This document shows, in pieces, positions 51,739 to 62,058 of a stretch of 64,000 nucleotides of DNA (position 1 is its first letter; each line of letters begins with the position of its first letter). A program made the position numbers and the translations under genes. The stretch is from Leucobacter chromiireducens subsp. solipictus (GTDB taxonomy: Bacteria > Actinomycetota > Actinomycetes > Actinomycetales > Microbacteriaceae), in NCBI RefSeq assembly GCF_016758195.1, contig NZ_QYAC01000005.1, positions 186,001 through 250,000 on the forward strand, read 5' to 3'. The notes beneath the pieces are model-generated. The model searched no databases. It was not told the origin of the DNA and saw nothing but the letters and a program-made list of their open reading frames with translations.

Positions 51739-54700
51739 TCAGGCGGTCGGCGCGAGCACCGGGGGCGCGGCCGCCTCGACGCGCTTCCGCGGGCCAAACA
51801 GCACGACGCCCGCTGCGGCAAGGATGAGGAGCGCCGAGCCCAGCAGCATGAGCTGTTCCGCGACGCTGAGCTGGAACCCGCCGGCGTCGACCGGCCCGGG
51901 AATGAGGCCGCTGAGCTGCGTGGGGTCCTCGTCGACGAGGCCGGCGGGGGCCGCCGACTTCGCGGTTGCGGGGATCACGACCTCCACCCAGCCGGCGAAG
52001 GAATTGTCGGCTGCGGTGAACGCGAACTGATACTTCCCGCCCGTCAGGCGAGAAATGTCGACGCGGAGCTCACTGTCGCTATTCGCGCGGATCCAGTCGA
52101 TCGCGGTGGCCTGCGGGTAGACGTGGAGGAAGTACCAGTCGCCCGGCTTCGCCTGCGGGATCGAGATGTACGCGATCCCCTCGGACACCCGCACGGTCAC
52201 GCCCCCGGCGTTCGCCCGCGTGAGGTCCCGCGCGGATGCGACGGGTGGTTCCGGCTTCGTCTCGGGCTTGGGCGCGGCCTGACTGCCCGGGGCCCGGGCG
52301 GCGCCCGTCCCGGAAGACGCGGTCTGCGATGCCTCCGGTGTGCCGGCGGGCTGCAGCACGGGCACCGACGGTGTCGGTTGGGGGGGTGGTCACCGGACGC
52401 GTCACCGGTGGATCGACCGGCGGCGTCACTACCGGCGGCTTCACGACCGGGGGCGTGACCACGGGCGGCACGGGGAAGCCGATCACTGGCTCGGGCGCTT
52501 GCGACGCCGCCGGCGCCGTCCAGCGCACGGTGTTCAGCAGAAGCTGCACGCCGCCGGGCGACCAGTTGCGCGCGTCGATGGCCGAGGACGTGCCGTGGAG
52601 CGCGAGGTACGCGTGCCGATTCGTCGCGCGCTGGTCTACGGCGAGCCCGGTGCCGAGCGCCGTGGTCGTGGTGACCTGTGGGTCGACCGAGGCGTCGGTG
52701 GCCTGCATGACGGTCTCGGCGATCACGGTCGGCGCGGTGCCGCGGAGCCCGTCGAACCAGGCCGCCCACTTGGTGCCCGCGGTCGCCGAGTTCTGGACGA
52801 TGACGGATCCGACGCCAAACGCCTCGGGGCTGAGCAGCCCGCCGGCGAGGATCTCGTGATCGGCCGTGACCCGGTAACCTACGGCACTCGCGGAGCGGTC
52901 GCCGGCCGCGTCGCGGCTGGCGGGATTGCCGAGGGTGCGCTGCAGCGCGGCGATGCCGCTGGATTCCGAATCCCCGAGGTCGAGCCAGATGATGCCGGAT
53001 CCTGACGCGTCGGTCGCCGCGATCGAAGCATCGATCTGCGCCCGCGACACCGTGCCGGCGGGAGCATCCCACAGCACCGCGTCGTACGTGCCGAGCTCGG
53101 TGAGGTCTTCGGGAACGCTCGCGCGGGACTCCGCAACGAAGCCGTTGTCGGCGAGAAGGGCGGCGGTGCTCCCGCCGGAGTCCCCGAGCACCAGCACGCG
53201 GCTGAGGTTCGCGAGACGGAACGACACCGTGGTGGTGAGCGCCGCGCGCACGGGTGCGGCGGCCGAGATCGCCTCGGCTTTGCCCTCGGCCGCGACCCGC
53301 ACCCGGTATTCGCCGACGGGCATCGCGTCGAAGCGGAACGCGCCGCGCGCGTCCGTCGTGGTGGTGAGTTCGATGCCGGCGATCGACACCGCGGCACCCG
53401 CCACGGGGGCGGAGCTCGCGTGATCGACCACGGTTCCGCTGAGCGTGCCGACGGTGATCGGCGTCAGGGGGAGCGAGAGCTTCGTGAAGCCGGTCGCGGC
53501 GACGGTGACGGTGGCGCTCTGCGCCGTCTCGAAGCCAAAACGCTCAGCGGTCAGCGTGTAGCTCCCGGGTCCGAGGCGGGCGGTGAAGCGGCCCTGGGCA
53601 TCGGTGGTCCAGGTCTCGCCGCGGTCACCGTAGCTCACGGTCGCGCTCGCGATGGGGGCGCCGGTGCTCGCGTTGACGACGGTGCCCGTCACGCCCGATT
53701 CCCCGCGAAGCTCGCTGAGTGCGGCGTGGACGTCGATGCGCCCGCTGCCGTAGCCGATGTCGGCGCCGGCCGCGGGATCTGGGTGCCACGCCGTGCGCTT
53801 GAGTGCGTCCTCGATCTCGGTGACTGAGAGTCCGGCCTGCGCGGAGCGGATGAGTGCGACCGCGCCGGCCACGTGCGGGGTGGCCATGGAGGTGCCGCTC
53901 GACTCCCCGAATTTCCCGCCCGGCATCGCGGAGAACACCTTGACGCCCGGCGCGGAGATGTCGGGCTTCACATAGCTGTCGGGCCAGCCGAACTCGCGGG
54001 TGATCTCGCGGTCCCAGGCGACAACGCCGCCGCTCGACTGCGGATCGACGAGATCCTCGGCATTGGTCATGCCCACGGCGACCGCGTCGAAGTAGTTGCC
54101 CGGGGAGGAGGTGGTGCCGGCCTTGTTGCCGATGGCGACCGCGGGGAAGATGCCGGCGTCGCGGACGTTGCGGATCGCGCGCGCCAGATCCGGCTCGAAG
54201 CCGCTCGACCCCAGGGACATGTTGATGACATCCGCGGGGCGCCCGGCGGGTGCGCCGGTGCCGTCGGTGGGGGCCATGACCCACTCGAGGGCGGCGAGGA
54301 TCTTCGCGGCGCTGCCGCCGCCGCTCAGGACGTTCGCGGCCATGAGCTCCGCGTCCGGGGCGACCCCGATGCTCGTGCCCGAGGCGCTGCCGCCGAGCAC
54401 GGTTCCTGCCACGTGCGTGCCGTGCGACCCAGGATCGGTGGGCTTCGTGACCAGGGGCTTCCCGGTTCGGTCGAAGTTGATCCACCCGCCGGGGTAGGTG
54501 GGATCGCCGGTGCCGCGGCCGACGAGCCGCGCGCCGATGTCCGGGTGGGTCGCGTCGACTCCGGTGTCGAGGACCGCGACGCGCACCCCCTGCCCGCGGG
54601 CGCCGAAGTCGCGCCACACGTCGTCCGCGGCGATCTTCTCGATGCCGTAGGTGACCGGGACCTCCGCGGCGGCGATCGCTGCGGTTTCTGCCTCGGCGGC

Positions 54701-55489
54701 CGCGGCCGCGGTTTCAGCTTCGCCGGCGACGGCGGGGTCCGGCGTGGTCTCGGTGGGTAGCGTCCCCTCGGATGGGGCGATGTCGTCGAGGGGTTCCACG
54801 GTGAAGTTGGGCGTCACCTCGATGGCGCCGGGGAGCGCGGCAAGCTGCGTCAGCACGCGTGCGCTCGGGGCCGCCGACACCAGGACCGCGTTGGTGACCC
54901 AGAAGCGGTTGAGGACCTCGATGTCTCCGGGTGCGGTGAGGGTGGCGAGCTCCCGGTCGATGCTGTTCCAGTGCGTGTCCGCGTCCTGCTGGAGCGCCGC
55001 CGCGGCGAGCTCGGGATCGCCCTGGGCCGACGGGGCCACGCCGGGGTCGGTGAAGTAGACCAGGACTTCCACCCGGCCGGTGCGGTCGTCGATCCAGTCC
55101 TCGGTGGGCGGTTCGCCCGTGTCTTCGTCGTCTGCGGGGGTTTCGGCGTCACCCGGGCCGGCGGGCGGCCCGGCCGGCGTCTGGCCGGGGACCTCCGCGG
55201 CTGGGACGCCGATGGGGGTGTCGAGCGCGGTGCGGAACGGGCTCGACGCCGCGGTGCCGAGGGCGTCGGTCAGTTCGGGGCTGACCTCAGCGGTGGTGCG
55301 CGCGGGTTCGATGCTCGCGGCACGGTTGAGGGGGTGGGTCTGGTGAAGATTCCCCGTCGTTGCGTGCACCGCTGGCGTCGCGACACTCAGCGCGAGCGCG
55401 GCGCACACCACTGGGGCGAGCGCCACGGCTCGCCACCTTGTGGCGCGGTGTCGCGGGGGTGCCGGGGAGCGTGTGGGCAGGTCTGACAT
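51739..55489 (-). pseudogene. Surface subtilase (S8) split by a +1 frameshift in a C7 run
   Basis: A secreted serine protease. Corrected for one base it would have 1249 residues: signal peptide, propeptide-like region (about 130-270), S8 domain with D308 (L-D-T-G-V-D), H356 (S-H-G-T-H-V-A-G) and S534 (S-G-T-S-M-A-T-P). Two carboxypeptidase-regulatory-like repeats (about 610-780), a further domain, a V-V-x-P-P linker, and a C-terminal domain with membrane helix and R-K-R tail follow. The break is at 52380-52386 (7 C on the minus strand; 6 give one frame). As read, the protease ends in out-of-frame sequence and loses its anchor. It shares the 55541-55559 DtxR box with hmuT. Sequencing error or phase variation are both possible. 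Confidence 0.85.
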
Positions 55490-55540
55490 GAGTCCTCGGA
55501 AACGGTTGATGAGGGCGAATGGTGGAACATCTGATGAAGT

Positions 55541-55559
55541 TTAGGCTAGTCTAACCAAA
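55541..55559. promoter_or_regulatory. DtxR iron box between the subtilase and hmuT
   Basis: TTAGGCTAGTCTAACCAAA matches the 19-bp DtxR/IdeR consensus TTAGGTTAGGCTAACCTAA at 16 positions by my count. It lies 52 nt from the subtilase start and 31 nt before the hmuT start, so it can repress both genes when iron is sufficient. Confidence 0.85.
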
Positions 55560-55589
55560 GTTCACTCTTAGATCAGATGAAAGTAAGCC

Positions 55590-56711
55590 GTGCCTTATTC
55601 ACTCCCTTTCGAACGGTCGGCGCACACGCGACGCTGGGCCGCCTGCATCGCATCAGTCCTGATTCTCACGCTCAGCGGGTGTGGGCTCATCGTGGGGGAC
55701 GGGGCGAACATCGCCGACGTGGCCCACGCATCGGAGGCGAGCCCCCGCACGTTCACCGGCCCCGACACCGCGGTGCTCACGTCCAACGACATCACCCCGA
55801 TCGCCACTGACCCCCAGCCACAGCTTCCGGTCACGTTCACCGGCCTGGACGATGTCGCGGTCACGATCGACGACACGAGTCGCATCCTGGCCCTCGACGG
55901 CACCGGGAGCCTCGCGTCGATCGTGTTCGGTCTCGGCTTCGGCCCGAACGTGGTCGGGCGCGACCTGACGACGGGCTTCGCATCCGCGAAGGATCTGCCG
56001 CTCGTCATGAATAATCACACGCTCAACGCCGAGTCGATCCTCGCGCTGAACCCCACGCTCGTCCTGACCGACTACAGCGTGGGCCCGTACGACGTCCAGA
56101 TGCAGATCCGAAACGCCGGCATCCCGGTGGTGTTCTTCGATCCCGCAGCGGATTTCGATTCGATCCCGCGGCTGATCGGCGACGTCGCGACCTCGCTCGG
56201 AGTCCCCGAGCTCGGCGACGACTACGTCGCCGACTATGAGCGACGGCTCGCGGACACCCTCGCGCGGATCGACGCCGTGGTCCCGGTGGCTGAGGAAGAC
56301 AAGGTGCGGATGGTGTTCCTGTACATGCGGGGCCGCGCGGGCGTGTACCACCTGTTCGGCAACAACCCGGATGGCACCACCGGCGCCGCCGGCGTCATCA
56401 TCGAGACGCTGGGCGGGATCGATGCCGCGGGCGAGAACGACTGGGAAAGCGGGGCGCTGACCGCGGAGGGCCTGCTCAAGCTTGAACCCGATCTCTATCT
56501 CATGCTCACCCTGGGACTGGAGTCCGTCGGCGGCATCGACGGGTTGATGACCGTGCCGGGCGTGGACCTGACGCCCGCCGGAGAACGACAGCGCGTGGTC
56601 GATATGAGCGACTACGAGATGTTCACCTGGGGACCGCGCACCCCCGAGGTGCTGACCGCCCTCGCGGAGTCCGTGTACCGCGTGGATCTCGACGAGGTGG
56701 AACTGCCATGA
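55590..56711 (+). CDS. hmuT: Heme ABC transporter substrate-binding lipoprotein
   Basis: A 373-residue class III binding protein. The signal peptide ends in a lipobox (L-T-L-S-G-C). The mature part has the bilobed fold with a long linking helix; recognisable pieces are S-I-V-F-G-L-G-F-G-P-N-V-V-G-R-D and L-A-L-N-P-T-L-V-L-T. GTG start at 55590. It heads the operon hmuTUV and three surface proteins, and overlaps hmuU by 4 nt. Heme rather than siderophore as ligand is inferred from the HtaA-type genes downstream. Confidence 0.88.
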   Translation: MPYSLPFERSAHTRRWAACIASVLILTLSGCGLIVGDGANIADVAHASEASPRTFTGPDTAVLTSNDITPIATDPQPQLPVTFTGLDDVAVTIDDTSRILALDGTGSLASIVFGLGFGPNVVGRDLTTGFASAKDLPLVMNNHTLNAESILALNPTLVLTDYSVGPYDVQMQIRNAGIPVVFFDPAADFDSIPRLIGDVATSLGVPELGDDYVADYERRLADTLARIDAVVPVAEEDKVRMVFLYMRGRAGVYHLFGNNPDGTTGAAGVIIETLGGIDAAGENDWESGALTAEGLLKLEPDLYLMLTLGLESVGGIDGLMTVPGVDLTPAGERQRVVDMSDYEMFTWGPRTPEVLTALAESVYRVDLDEVELP

Positions 56712-57868
56712 CCGAACGCACCGATGCGCGCGAGGAGCTCAAGACCGTCGCGCTGCCGGAGGTCGCGGCCGAGCCGCTCGCCCTGCCCCGCGTCCTCGAC
56801 TACGAGGCGGAGCGCGCGAAGCTCCCCACCTCCAACGCGCGTCGCGCCACCGTGCTGTTCATCGTGCTCGGCGCGGGGCTCGTGGTGGCCACCCTGGTCG
56901 CGGCGGCCCTGGGGCAGATGCAGATCCCGGTCGTCGAGGTGATCGGGTCGCTCTGTCGCCGCGCCGGGCTCAGCTGCGGTGCGGCGGCCAGCCACGTCAA
57001 CACCGACGCGGTGCTGTGGGAGGTCCGGTTCCCCCGAGTCGTTTTGGCGGTGCTCGTCGGTGCCGCGCTGGCGTCCGCCGGGGCGATCATGCAGGGGGTC
57101 TTCGGGAACCCGCTCGCGGACCCCGGCGTCGTCGGGGTGTCCTCCGGTGCCGCGATCGGCGCGAGCCTCATGATCGTGACCGGGCTTGCCGCGGGGAGCA
57201 CCTTCGCGATCCCGCTGGGCGCCTTCGTCACCGGCGTGACCACCGCGCTCGTCGTGTACTCCATCTCGCGATCCCGCGGGAAGACCCAGGTCATTACCTT
57301 GATCTTGGTCGGCGTCGCGGTGAACGCGTTCGCCGGTGCCGCACTGGCGCTGATGACCTTCTCCGCCACAACAAACCAGCGCGAGCAGATCGTGTTCTGG
57401 CAGATGGGAAGCCTCGCCGGAGCGCTGTGGGACTCGGTCGCCACGGTCCTGCCCCTGCTCGCCGTCGGCCTCGTGCTCGCGTTCACGGTCGCCGGAAAAC
57501 TCGACCTGCTGAGCCTGGGGGATGATGCCGCGCGGCACCTCGGCCTGAACATCGAACGGCTCCGCGTCTTCGCGATCATCATCGTGGCCGTGCTCACCGC
57601 CACCGCGGTGGCGTTCGCCGGGATCATCGGGTTCGTCGGGCTCGTGGTGCCCCACATCATCCGCATGGTGATGGGGCCGGGCCACCGGGTGCTGGTGCCC
57701 GCGAGCGCACTGGGTGGGGCGCTGCTCCTGGTCGTCGCCGACACCTTTGCCCGCACGGCGCTCCCGTACGCGGAGCTTCCGCTCGGCATGATCACCGCCC
57801 TCGTCGGTGGCCCCTTCTTCTTCTACCTCATCAAGAGCAGCAGCGCATCACGAAACGGAGGGTGGTAA
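56708..57868 (+). CDS. hmuU: Heme ABC transporter permease (FecCD family)
   Basis: A 386-residue permease with about ten helices. FecCD markers are R-F-P-R-V-V-L-A-V-L-V-G-A-A-L-A, G-N-P-L-A-D-P-G-V-V-G-V-S-S-G-A, and the coupling segment F-A-G-I-I-G-F-V-G-L-V-V-P-H. A polar N-terminal tail of about 45 residues precedes helix 1. The TAA stop overlaps the hmuV ATG. Confidence 0.92.
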   Translation: MTERTDAREELKTVALPEVAAEPLALPRVLDYEAERAKLPTSNARRATVLFIVLGAGLVVATLVAAALGQMQIPVVEVIGSLCRRAGLSCGAAASHVNTDAVLWEVRFPRVVLAVLVGAALASAGAIMQGVFGNPLADPGVVGVSSGAAIGASLMIVTGLAAGSTFAIPLGAFVTGVTTALVVYSISRSRGKTQVITLILVGVAVNAFAGAALALMTFSATTNQREQIVFWQMGSLAGALWDSVATVLPLLAVGLVLAFTVAGKLDLLSLGDDAARHLGLNIERLRVFAIIIVAVLTATAVAFAGIIGFVGLVVPHIIRMVMGPGHRVLVPASALGGALLLVVADTFARTALPYAELPLGMITALVGGPFFFYLIKSSSASRNGGW

Positions 57869-58761
57869 TGTCCGCGATGTCGTTCCGATGGCCACGCACC
57901 CCGGCGGTCCCGCCCGAGCCGGCGGCACCGGGAACCCCTCTCCTGCGAGCCCGCGGGGTCGCCGTCACGCTCGGTGGGAAGCCGATCGTCGAGGCGATCG
58001 ACCTGGACGTGCACGCCGGGGAGATCGTGGCGATCATCGGCCCCAACGGTGCCGGCAAATCGACCCTGTTGGGTGCGCTCGCGGGCGACTACGGGTACAC
58101 CGGATCGATCGAGATTCTCGGGACCGAACTCACCGCGACGGCGCCGCGAGACCTCGCGCTGCGCCGCGCGGTGCTCCGCCAGAGCAACGCCATCAGCTTC
58201 CCGTTCTCCGTGGTCGACGTCGTGAAGATGGGGCGGGCACCCTGGCGCAGGATCAGCACCGTCGAGGAGGACGACCGTGTGATTGCCCAGGAGCTGCTGC
58301 GCAGCGACACCTATCGCTTCGCGGAGCGCGCCTTCCCCTCGCTCTCCGGCGGTGAACGCGCGCGGGTCGCGCTCGCGCGCGCGATGGCGCAGCGCACCCC
58401 GCTGCTGTTCCTCGACGAGCCGACCGCGGCACTGGACATCAACTATCAGGAGCAGGTGCTCGCGGTCGCGCGGCGCACGGCGCGTCAGGGCAACGGCGTG
58501 GTGGTGGTGTTGCACGATCTCGCCGCCGCGGCGGTGTACGCCGACCGGATCCTGCTCCTCGAAGACGGGCGGGCACGGGTGTGCGGAACGCCCCGCGAGG
58601 TCATGCAGCCCGAGCTGCTCAGCGCCGTCTACCGGCACCCGGTTCGCGTGCTCACCGACACCGACGGATCACCGCTCGTGGTCCCGACACGCTTCGCAGA
58701 CGACCCACCGGCGACGGATCCCGCGCCCGGATCCCCAACACCTCAGGAGGTTCCTCGATGA
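57868..58761 (+). CDS. hmuV: Heme ABC transporter ATP-binding protein
   Basis: A 297-residue ATPase. Walker A G-P-N-G-A-G-K-S-T near residue 57, signature L-S-G-G-E-R-A-R near 155, Walker B L-L-F-L-D-E-P-T-A-A-L-D, and switch His in V-V-V-L-H-D. ATG at 57868 has GGAGGG upstream. A ~35-residue Pro-rich C-terminal tail is non-conserved. The stop overlaps the next start by ATGA. Confidence 0.92.
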   Translation: MSAMSFRWPRTPAVPPEPAAPGTPLLRARGVAVTLGGKPIVEAIDLDVHAGEIVAIIGPNGAGKSTLLGALAGDYGYTGSIEILGTELTATAPRDLALRRAVLRQSNAISFPFSVVDVVKMGRAPWRRISTVEEDDRVIAQELLRSDTYRFAERAFPSLSGGERARVALARAMAQRTPLLFLDEPTAALDINYQEQVLAVARRTARQGNGVVVVLHDLAAAAVYADRILLLEDGRARVCGTPREVMQPELLSAVYRHPVRVLTDTDGSPLVVPTRFADDPPATDPAPGSPTPQEVPR

Positions 58762-59852
58762 ACACGCGGCTGATGACCCCACCGCACACGCCGCACCCCG
58801 TCAGATTCGGCGTCGCGGCCGCCATCCTCACCGCGCTGCTCGCGCTGTTCGGCCTTGCGCTGACCCCGGCGCCGGCCCACGCGGCCGGGCGCGTCGACGT
58901 CTCGCCCGCTCCGAGCGCTGACGGTGAAACGACCGTGACGCTGTCGGGGAGCGGCTTCCAGTATCTGCCGAACGCGCCGGGCGGCATCTATGTGTCGTTC
59001 GGCGTCGTGCAGGATCCCCAGACGAATTCGTGGGCCCCGAGTCAGGGCGGGAAATCCGGCGAGACGTTCGGCTACGCCGCGACCAGCGGTGCGACGATCC
59101 TCGTGAGCTTCGCCGGAGGTTCGTCGGCGGACGCCGCGAACGCGCTGATCGAGGCGGACGGAACCTGGACGGCTCAGATGCGGATCCCCGGGAGTTCCTT
59201 CCCCTCGATCTCCGGCAACCCGCACGCGGGGGAGGCGGCCGAGGGGGCCACGATCGATTGCCTCCAGGTCCAGTGCGGCGTGATCACGTTTGGAGCGCAC
59301 GGGATGGTGAACGCACACAACGAATCGTTCACCCCCGTGAGCTTCATGACCGCCGAGGGCACGCTCGCCTCCGGTACGGCGGGGCAGAGCTTCGAGGACG
59401 GCGGAGTCGCCCCGGGGGCTTCGACGGTCACGGACGACGCGGCAACCTCGGTGGAGGTCCCCGGCGCCGGGGGCGCGGCGCCGAGCGGATCGACTCCGTC
59501 GTCCGAACCGAAGCCCGCGGACGCACCGGTCGCCGCTGCCGCCCCGCAGACCGCGCAGCCCGCACCCGAAGCATCCGGGCTTTCGAGCAGCGCGTTGGTG
59601 GTCGGCGTGCTCGCATTCGCCGTCGCCGCGCTGCTCGGGGCCGTGGTCTTTGCACTCGTGCGGCGGGCGCGCGCGGCACGAGTGGTGCGTGCCGCGGCCG
59701 CCGCGCAGCCCCCGGCGGCGGGGGAGCCGCGCCTCGACGCGCTCTCGACCGACGCGCGCGGCGACTCGGGCACAACGCCCCATCCTCAGACCCAGGAAAC
59801 ACAGATCAATGCGGCGGCGGAAGCGATCCGGCACCGGGAAGGAGCGCTGTGA
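58758..59852 (+). CDS. Membrane-anchored heme-locus surface protein with D-C-x4-C-G module
   Basis: A 364-residue protein: signal peptide (about 1-41), one beta-sandwich module of about 160 residues, a disordered Ala/Pro linker, one transmembrane helix (about 280-302) and a cytoplasmic tail. The module has a S-G-S-G-F start, W-A-P-S-Q-G-G and I-D-C-L-Q-V-Q-C-G-V-I-T-F-G-A-H-G. There is no HtaA domain. By position it corresponds to HtaB-like proteins of Corynebacterium. GGAGG precedes the ATG; GTGA overlap with the next gene. Heme binding is inferred from context. Confidence 0.8.
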   Translation: MNTRLMTPPHTPHPVRFGVAAAILTALLALFGLALTPAPAHAAGRVDVSPAPSADGETTVTLSGSGFQYLPNAPGGIYVSFGVVQDPQTNSWAPSQGGKSGETFGYAATSGATILVSFAGGSSADAANALIEADGTWTAQMRIPGSSFPSISGNPHAGEAAEGATIDCLQVQCGVITFGAHGMVNAHNESFTPVSFMTAEGTLASGTAGQSFEDGGVAPGASTVTDDAATSVEVPGAGGAAPSGSTPSSEPKPADAPVAAAAPQTAQPAPEASGLSSSALVVGVLAFAVAALLGAVVFALVRRARAARVVRAAAAAQPPAAGEPRLDALSTDARGDSGTTPHPQTQETQINAAAEAIRHREGAL

Positions 59853-61970
59853 ACGCGCACACGAAACCACGGCTGAGTCGCCGTTGGGCGGCGGTGAGTG
59901 CCACCGTGGCGCTCCTCGCGCCCGCGGTGATTCTGGGGGCGGGGGCGCCGGCTTTCGCGGCCCCGGCCGACGCTGCGCCACAGGCCGCAGCCACCGCTCA
60001 GGCCCCGACGGGAGGCACGCTCGAGTGGGGGGGTCCGGCAGTCCATCCGCACCTACCTCGAACAGTTCGGGCACACCGAAGGCCGGATCGCCGCGGAAGG
60101 CGGGGCGACGTACGCGAGGGGCGACGCCGCGGCGAAGTTCCCGCTGAAATCGGGCACCGTCGATCCTGCGGCCGGGACCGCGGCGCTCCAGTTCGGTGGG
60201 GCCCTCGAAATGATCGGATTCGGGGAGTCCTGGCTGTACTTCACGAACCTGCGCCTCGACGTTGCGCAGGATCAGGCGGTCCTCACGGTCGACCTCATTG
60301 AGAGCTACAACGTCAAGACCCGCACGGACGACATCGTGCTGTCCACCTTCCCCGTGAAGGCGGGCGATCTGAAGATCACGGGTGATCAGCTGAGCTTCAC
60401 GACGCAGGCGGGCCGTTTCGGCAGCGACATCGGAGTGACGCACCTCCCGTCATACGGCGGGCCCACCTACGCCGCGCCGAACGATCACACGGATCCGCTG
60501 ACCGTGCGACTGGGCTTCGGTGCTGACGGCGGCGTGGACCCGGGGACGGATCCCGGCACCGGCCCGGGCACCGATCCCGGCGTCCCCGAAACTGGCCCGT
60601 ACGGGACCAGCACGGGGCGGGCATACTCCGACAGCGCCGCCCAGATCCGCGTCACGCCCGGCTACGCCGTCGCCGCGGACGGGGGCACGACGCTGACCGT
60701 GAGCGGGTCTGGCTTCGACCCGGGAACGGCGGCGGCCCCCGCGAACATCTATGTCGGCCTCGGGACGATGAGCGATCCGGCGCGGCCTGAGGCGTGGCGT
60801 CGCAGCCAGGGCGGGACCAGCGGTCCCCTCGGCTTCGGCGACTACACCTACGGCCTGACCCGCCTCGCCGTCAGCCACTACTCCGCTGATGGCGACGTCG
60901 CGGACGCGACGATCGATGCGGAGGGAAACTGGTCATTCACCCTGGAGGTGCCGGGGAAGTCGATCCCCGGGTTCTTCGGGGACACGATCGACTGCGTCGC
61001 GCAGCAGTGCGGCATTTTCTCCTTCGGCGCCCACGGCAACGTGAAGGCGGCGAACGAGGCCTTCACCCCCGTGTTCTTCGACGGACAGGACTCGACGGGC
61101 TGGCCCGATCGCGACGGCGATGACGACGACAACACGACGCCGCCCGTGGTGGTGCCGCCGGTCGTGAAGCCGCCCGTGGTCACGCCTCCGGCGGAGAAGG
61201 ACTGCGCGCCGAACGGGAGCTCGACCGGGCGCAATGCCGAGGGCGCCGTTCTCGAGGTCACCCCGGCGAAGTGCCTGGGTGACGCCAACCAGAACGTCAC
61301 CGTGAAGGGGTCTGGCTACCCGACGTCCCGCGACGGGGCCACATTTGGCGGCCTGTACGTGCTCTTCGGCTGGGTCGATCCGAGCGAGCCCAACTGGGCA
61401 CCGACCCAGGGCGGGGCGAGTGGCAGGACGTTCACCTACGCAAACGACGGGAAGCCCGCCGGAACCTTCCAGCAGATGGTGAATTTCCCGGGAAATACCA
61501 CGGGTCCGGGCATGCCGACGATGGACGACAAGGGCAACTGGGAAATGGAGTTCCCGATCGAGAAGTCCCAGTTCACCAGCGCTCAGGCGAAAGAGGTGGA
61601 CTGCATCAAGATGACCTGCGGGATCATCACGATCGGCGCGCACGGCCTGCCGCTGCAGGGTGGCGAGGTGTTCACCCCCGTGTACTTCACCGCGGACGAG
61701 AAGGACACGGGAACCGAGAAGCCGGACGGCGGCGGAACGACGCCCACCGCCAACCCGAACGCGAACACCCCGACCGGTGGTGGCCAGCAGCCCGCGGGGA
61801 ACACCCCGAACGCGGCCGCGGCCGGCGCGAGCGGACCGCTCGCGAAGACCGGCGACGAGGCACTGCGCGGGCTCCTCTTCGGGGGCGTGCTGATGCTCAG
61901 CGCCGCGGCCTTCGCCTTCGCGATGCTCCGGCTGCGCCGCCCGACGGCCACCGCCGCAACAGAGTTGTAA
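59849..61970 (+). pseudogene. HtaA-domain surface protein split by a +1 frameshift in a G7 run
   Basis: Corrected for one base, about 706 residues: signal peptide, an HtaA heme-binding domain starting at L-E-W-G-V-R-Q-S-I-R (about 58-230), two D-C-x4-C-G modules (D-C-V-A-Q-Q-C-G and D-C-I-K-M-T-C-G), a V-V-x-P-P linker between them, and a C-terminal L-A-K-T-G sorting signal with helix and R-L-R-R tail. The break is the G7 run at 60027-60033; six G restore T-L-E-W-G-V-R. As read, the N-terminal part and the rest (ATG at 60210) are separate frames. Like the subtilase it could be phase-variable or a sequencing artefact. Confidence 0.85.
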
Positions 61971-61978
61971 CCGAAATG

Positions 61979-62033
61979 TGGGCCGGGAGCGCAGCCACGC
62001 CCCCGGCCCACCGACCCGGCGCCACAGGCGCCG
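61979..62033 (+). terminator. Hairpins between the two HtaA-type genes
   Basis: TGGGCCGGG (61979-61987) pairs with 62002-62010; a second hairpin, CGGCGCC-ACA-GGCGCCG, lies at 62017-62033. They may lower expression of the last gene or end the operon. Confidence 0.45.
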
Positions 62034-62058
62034 ACTCCCCAATGCAAGAAAGGGAATC

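Noticed and set aside
60026..60034. Programmed ribosomal frameshift at the G7 run
   Set aside because: No conserved slippery-plus-stimulator arrangement is visible, and the same +1 defect in an opposite-strand gene favours tract-length variation or error.
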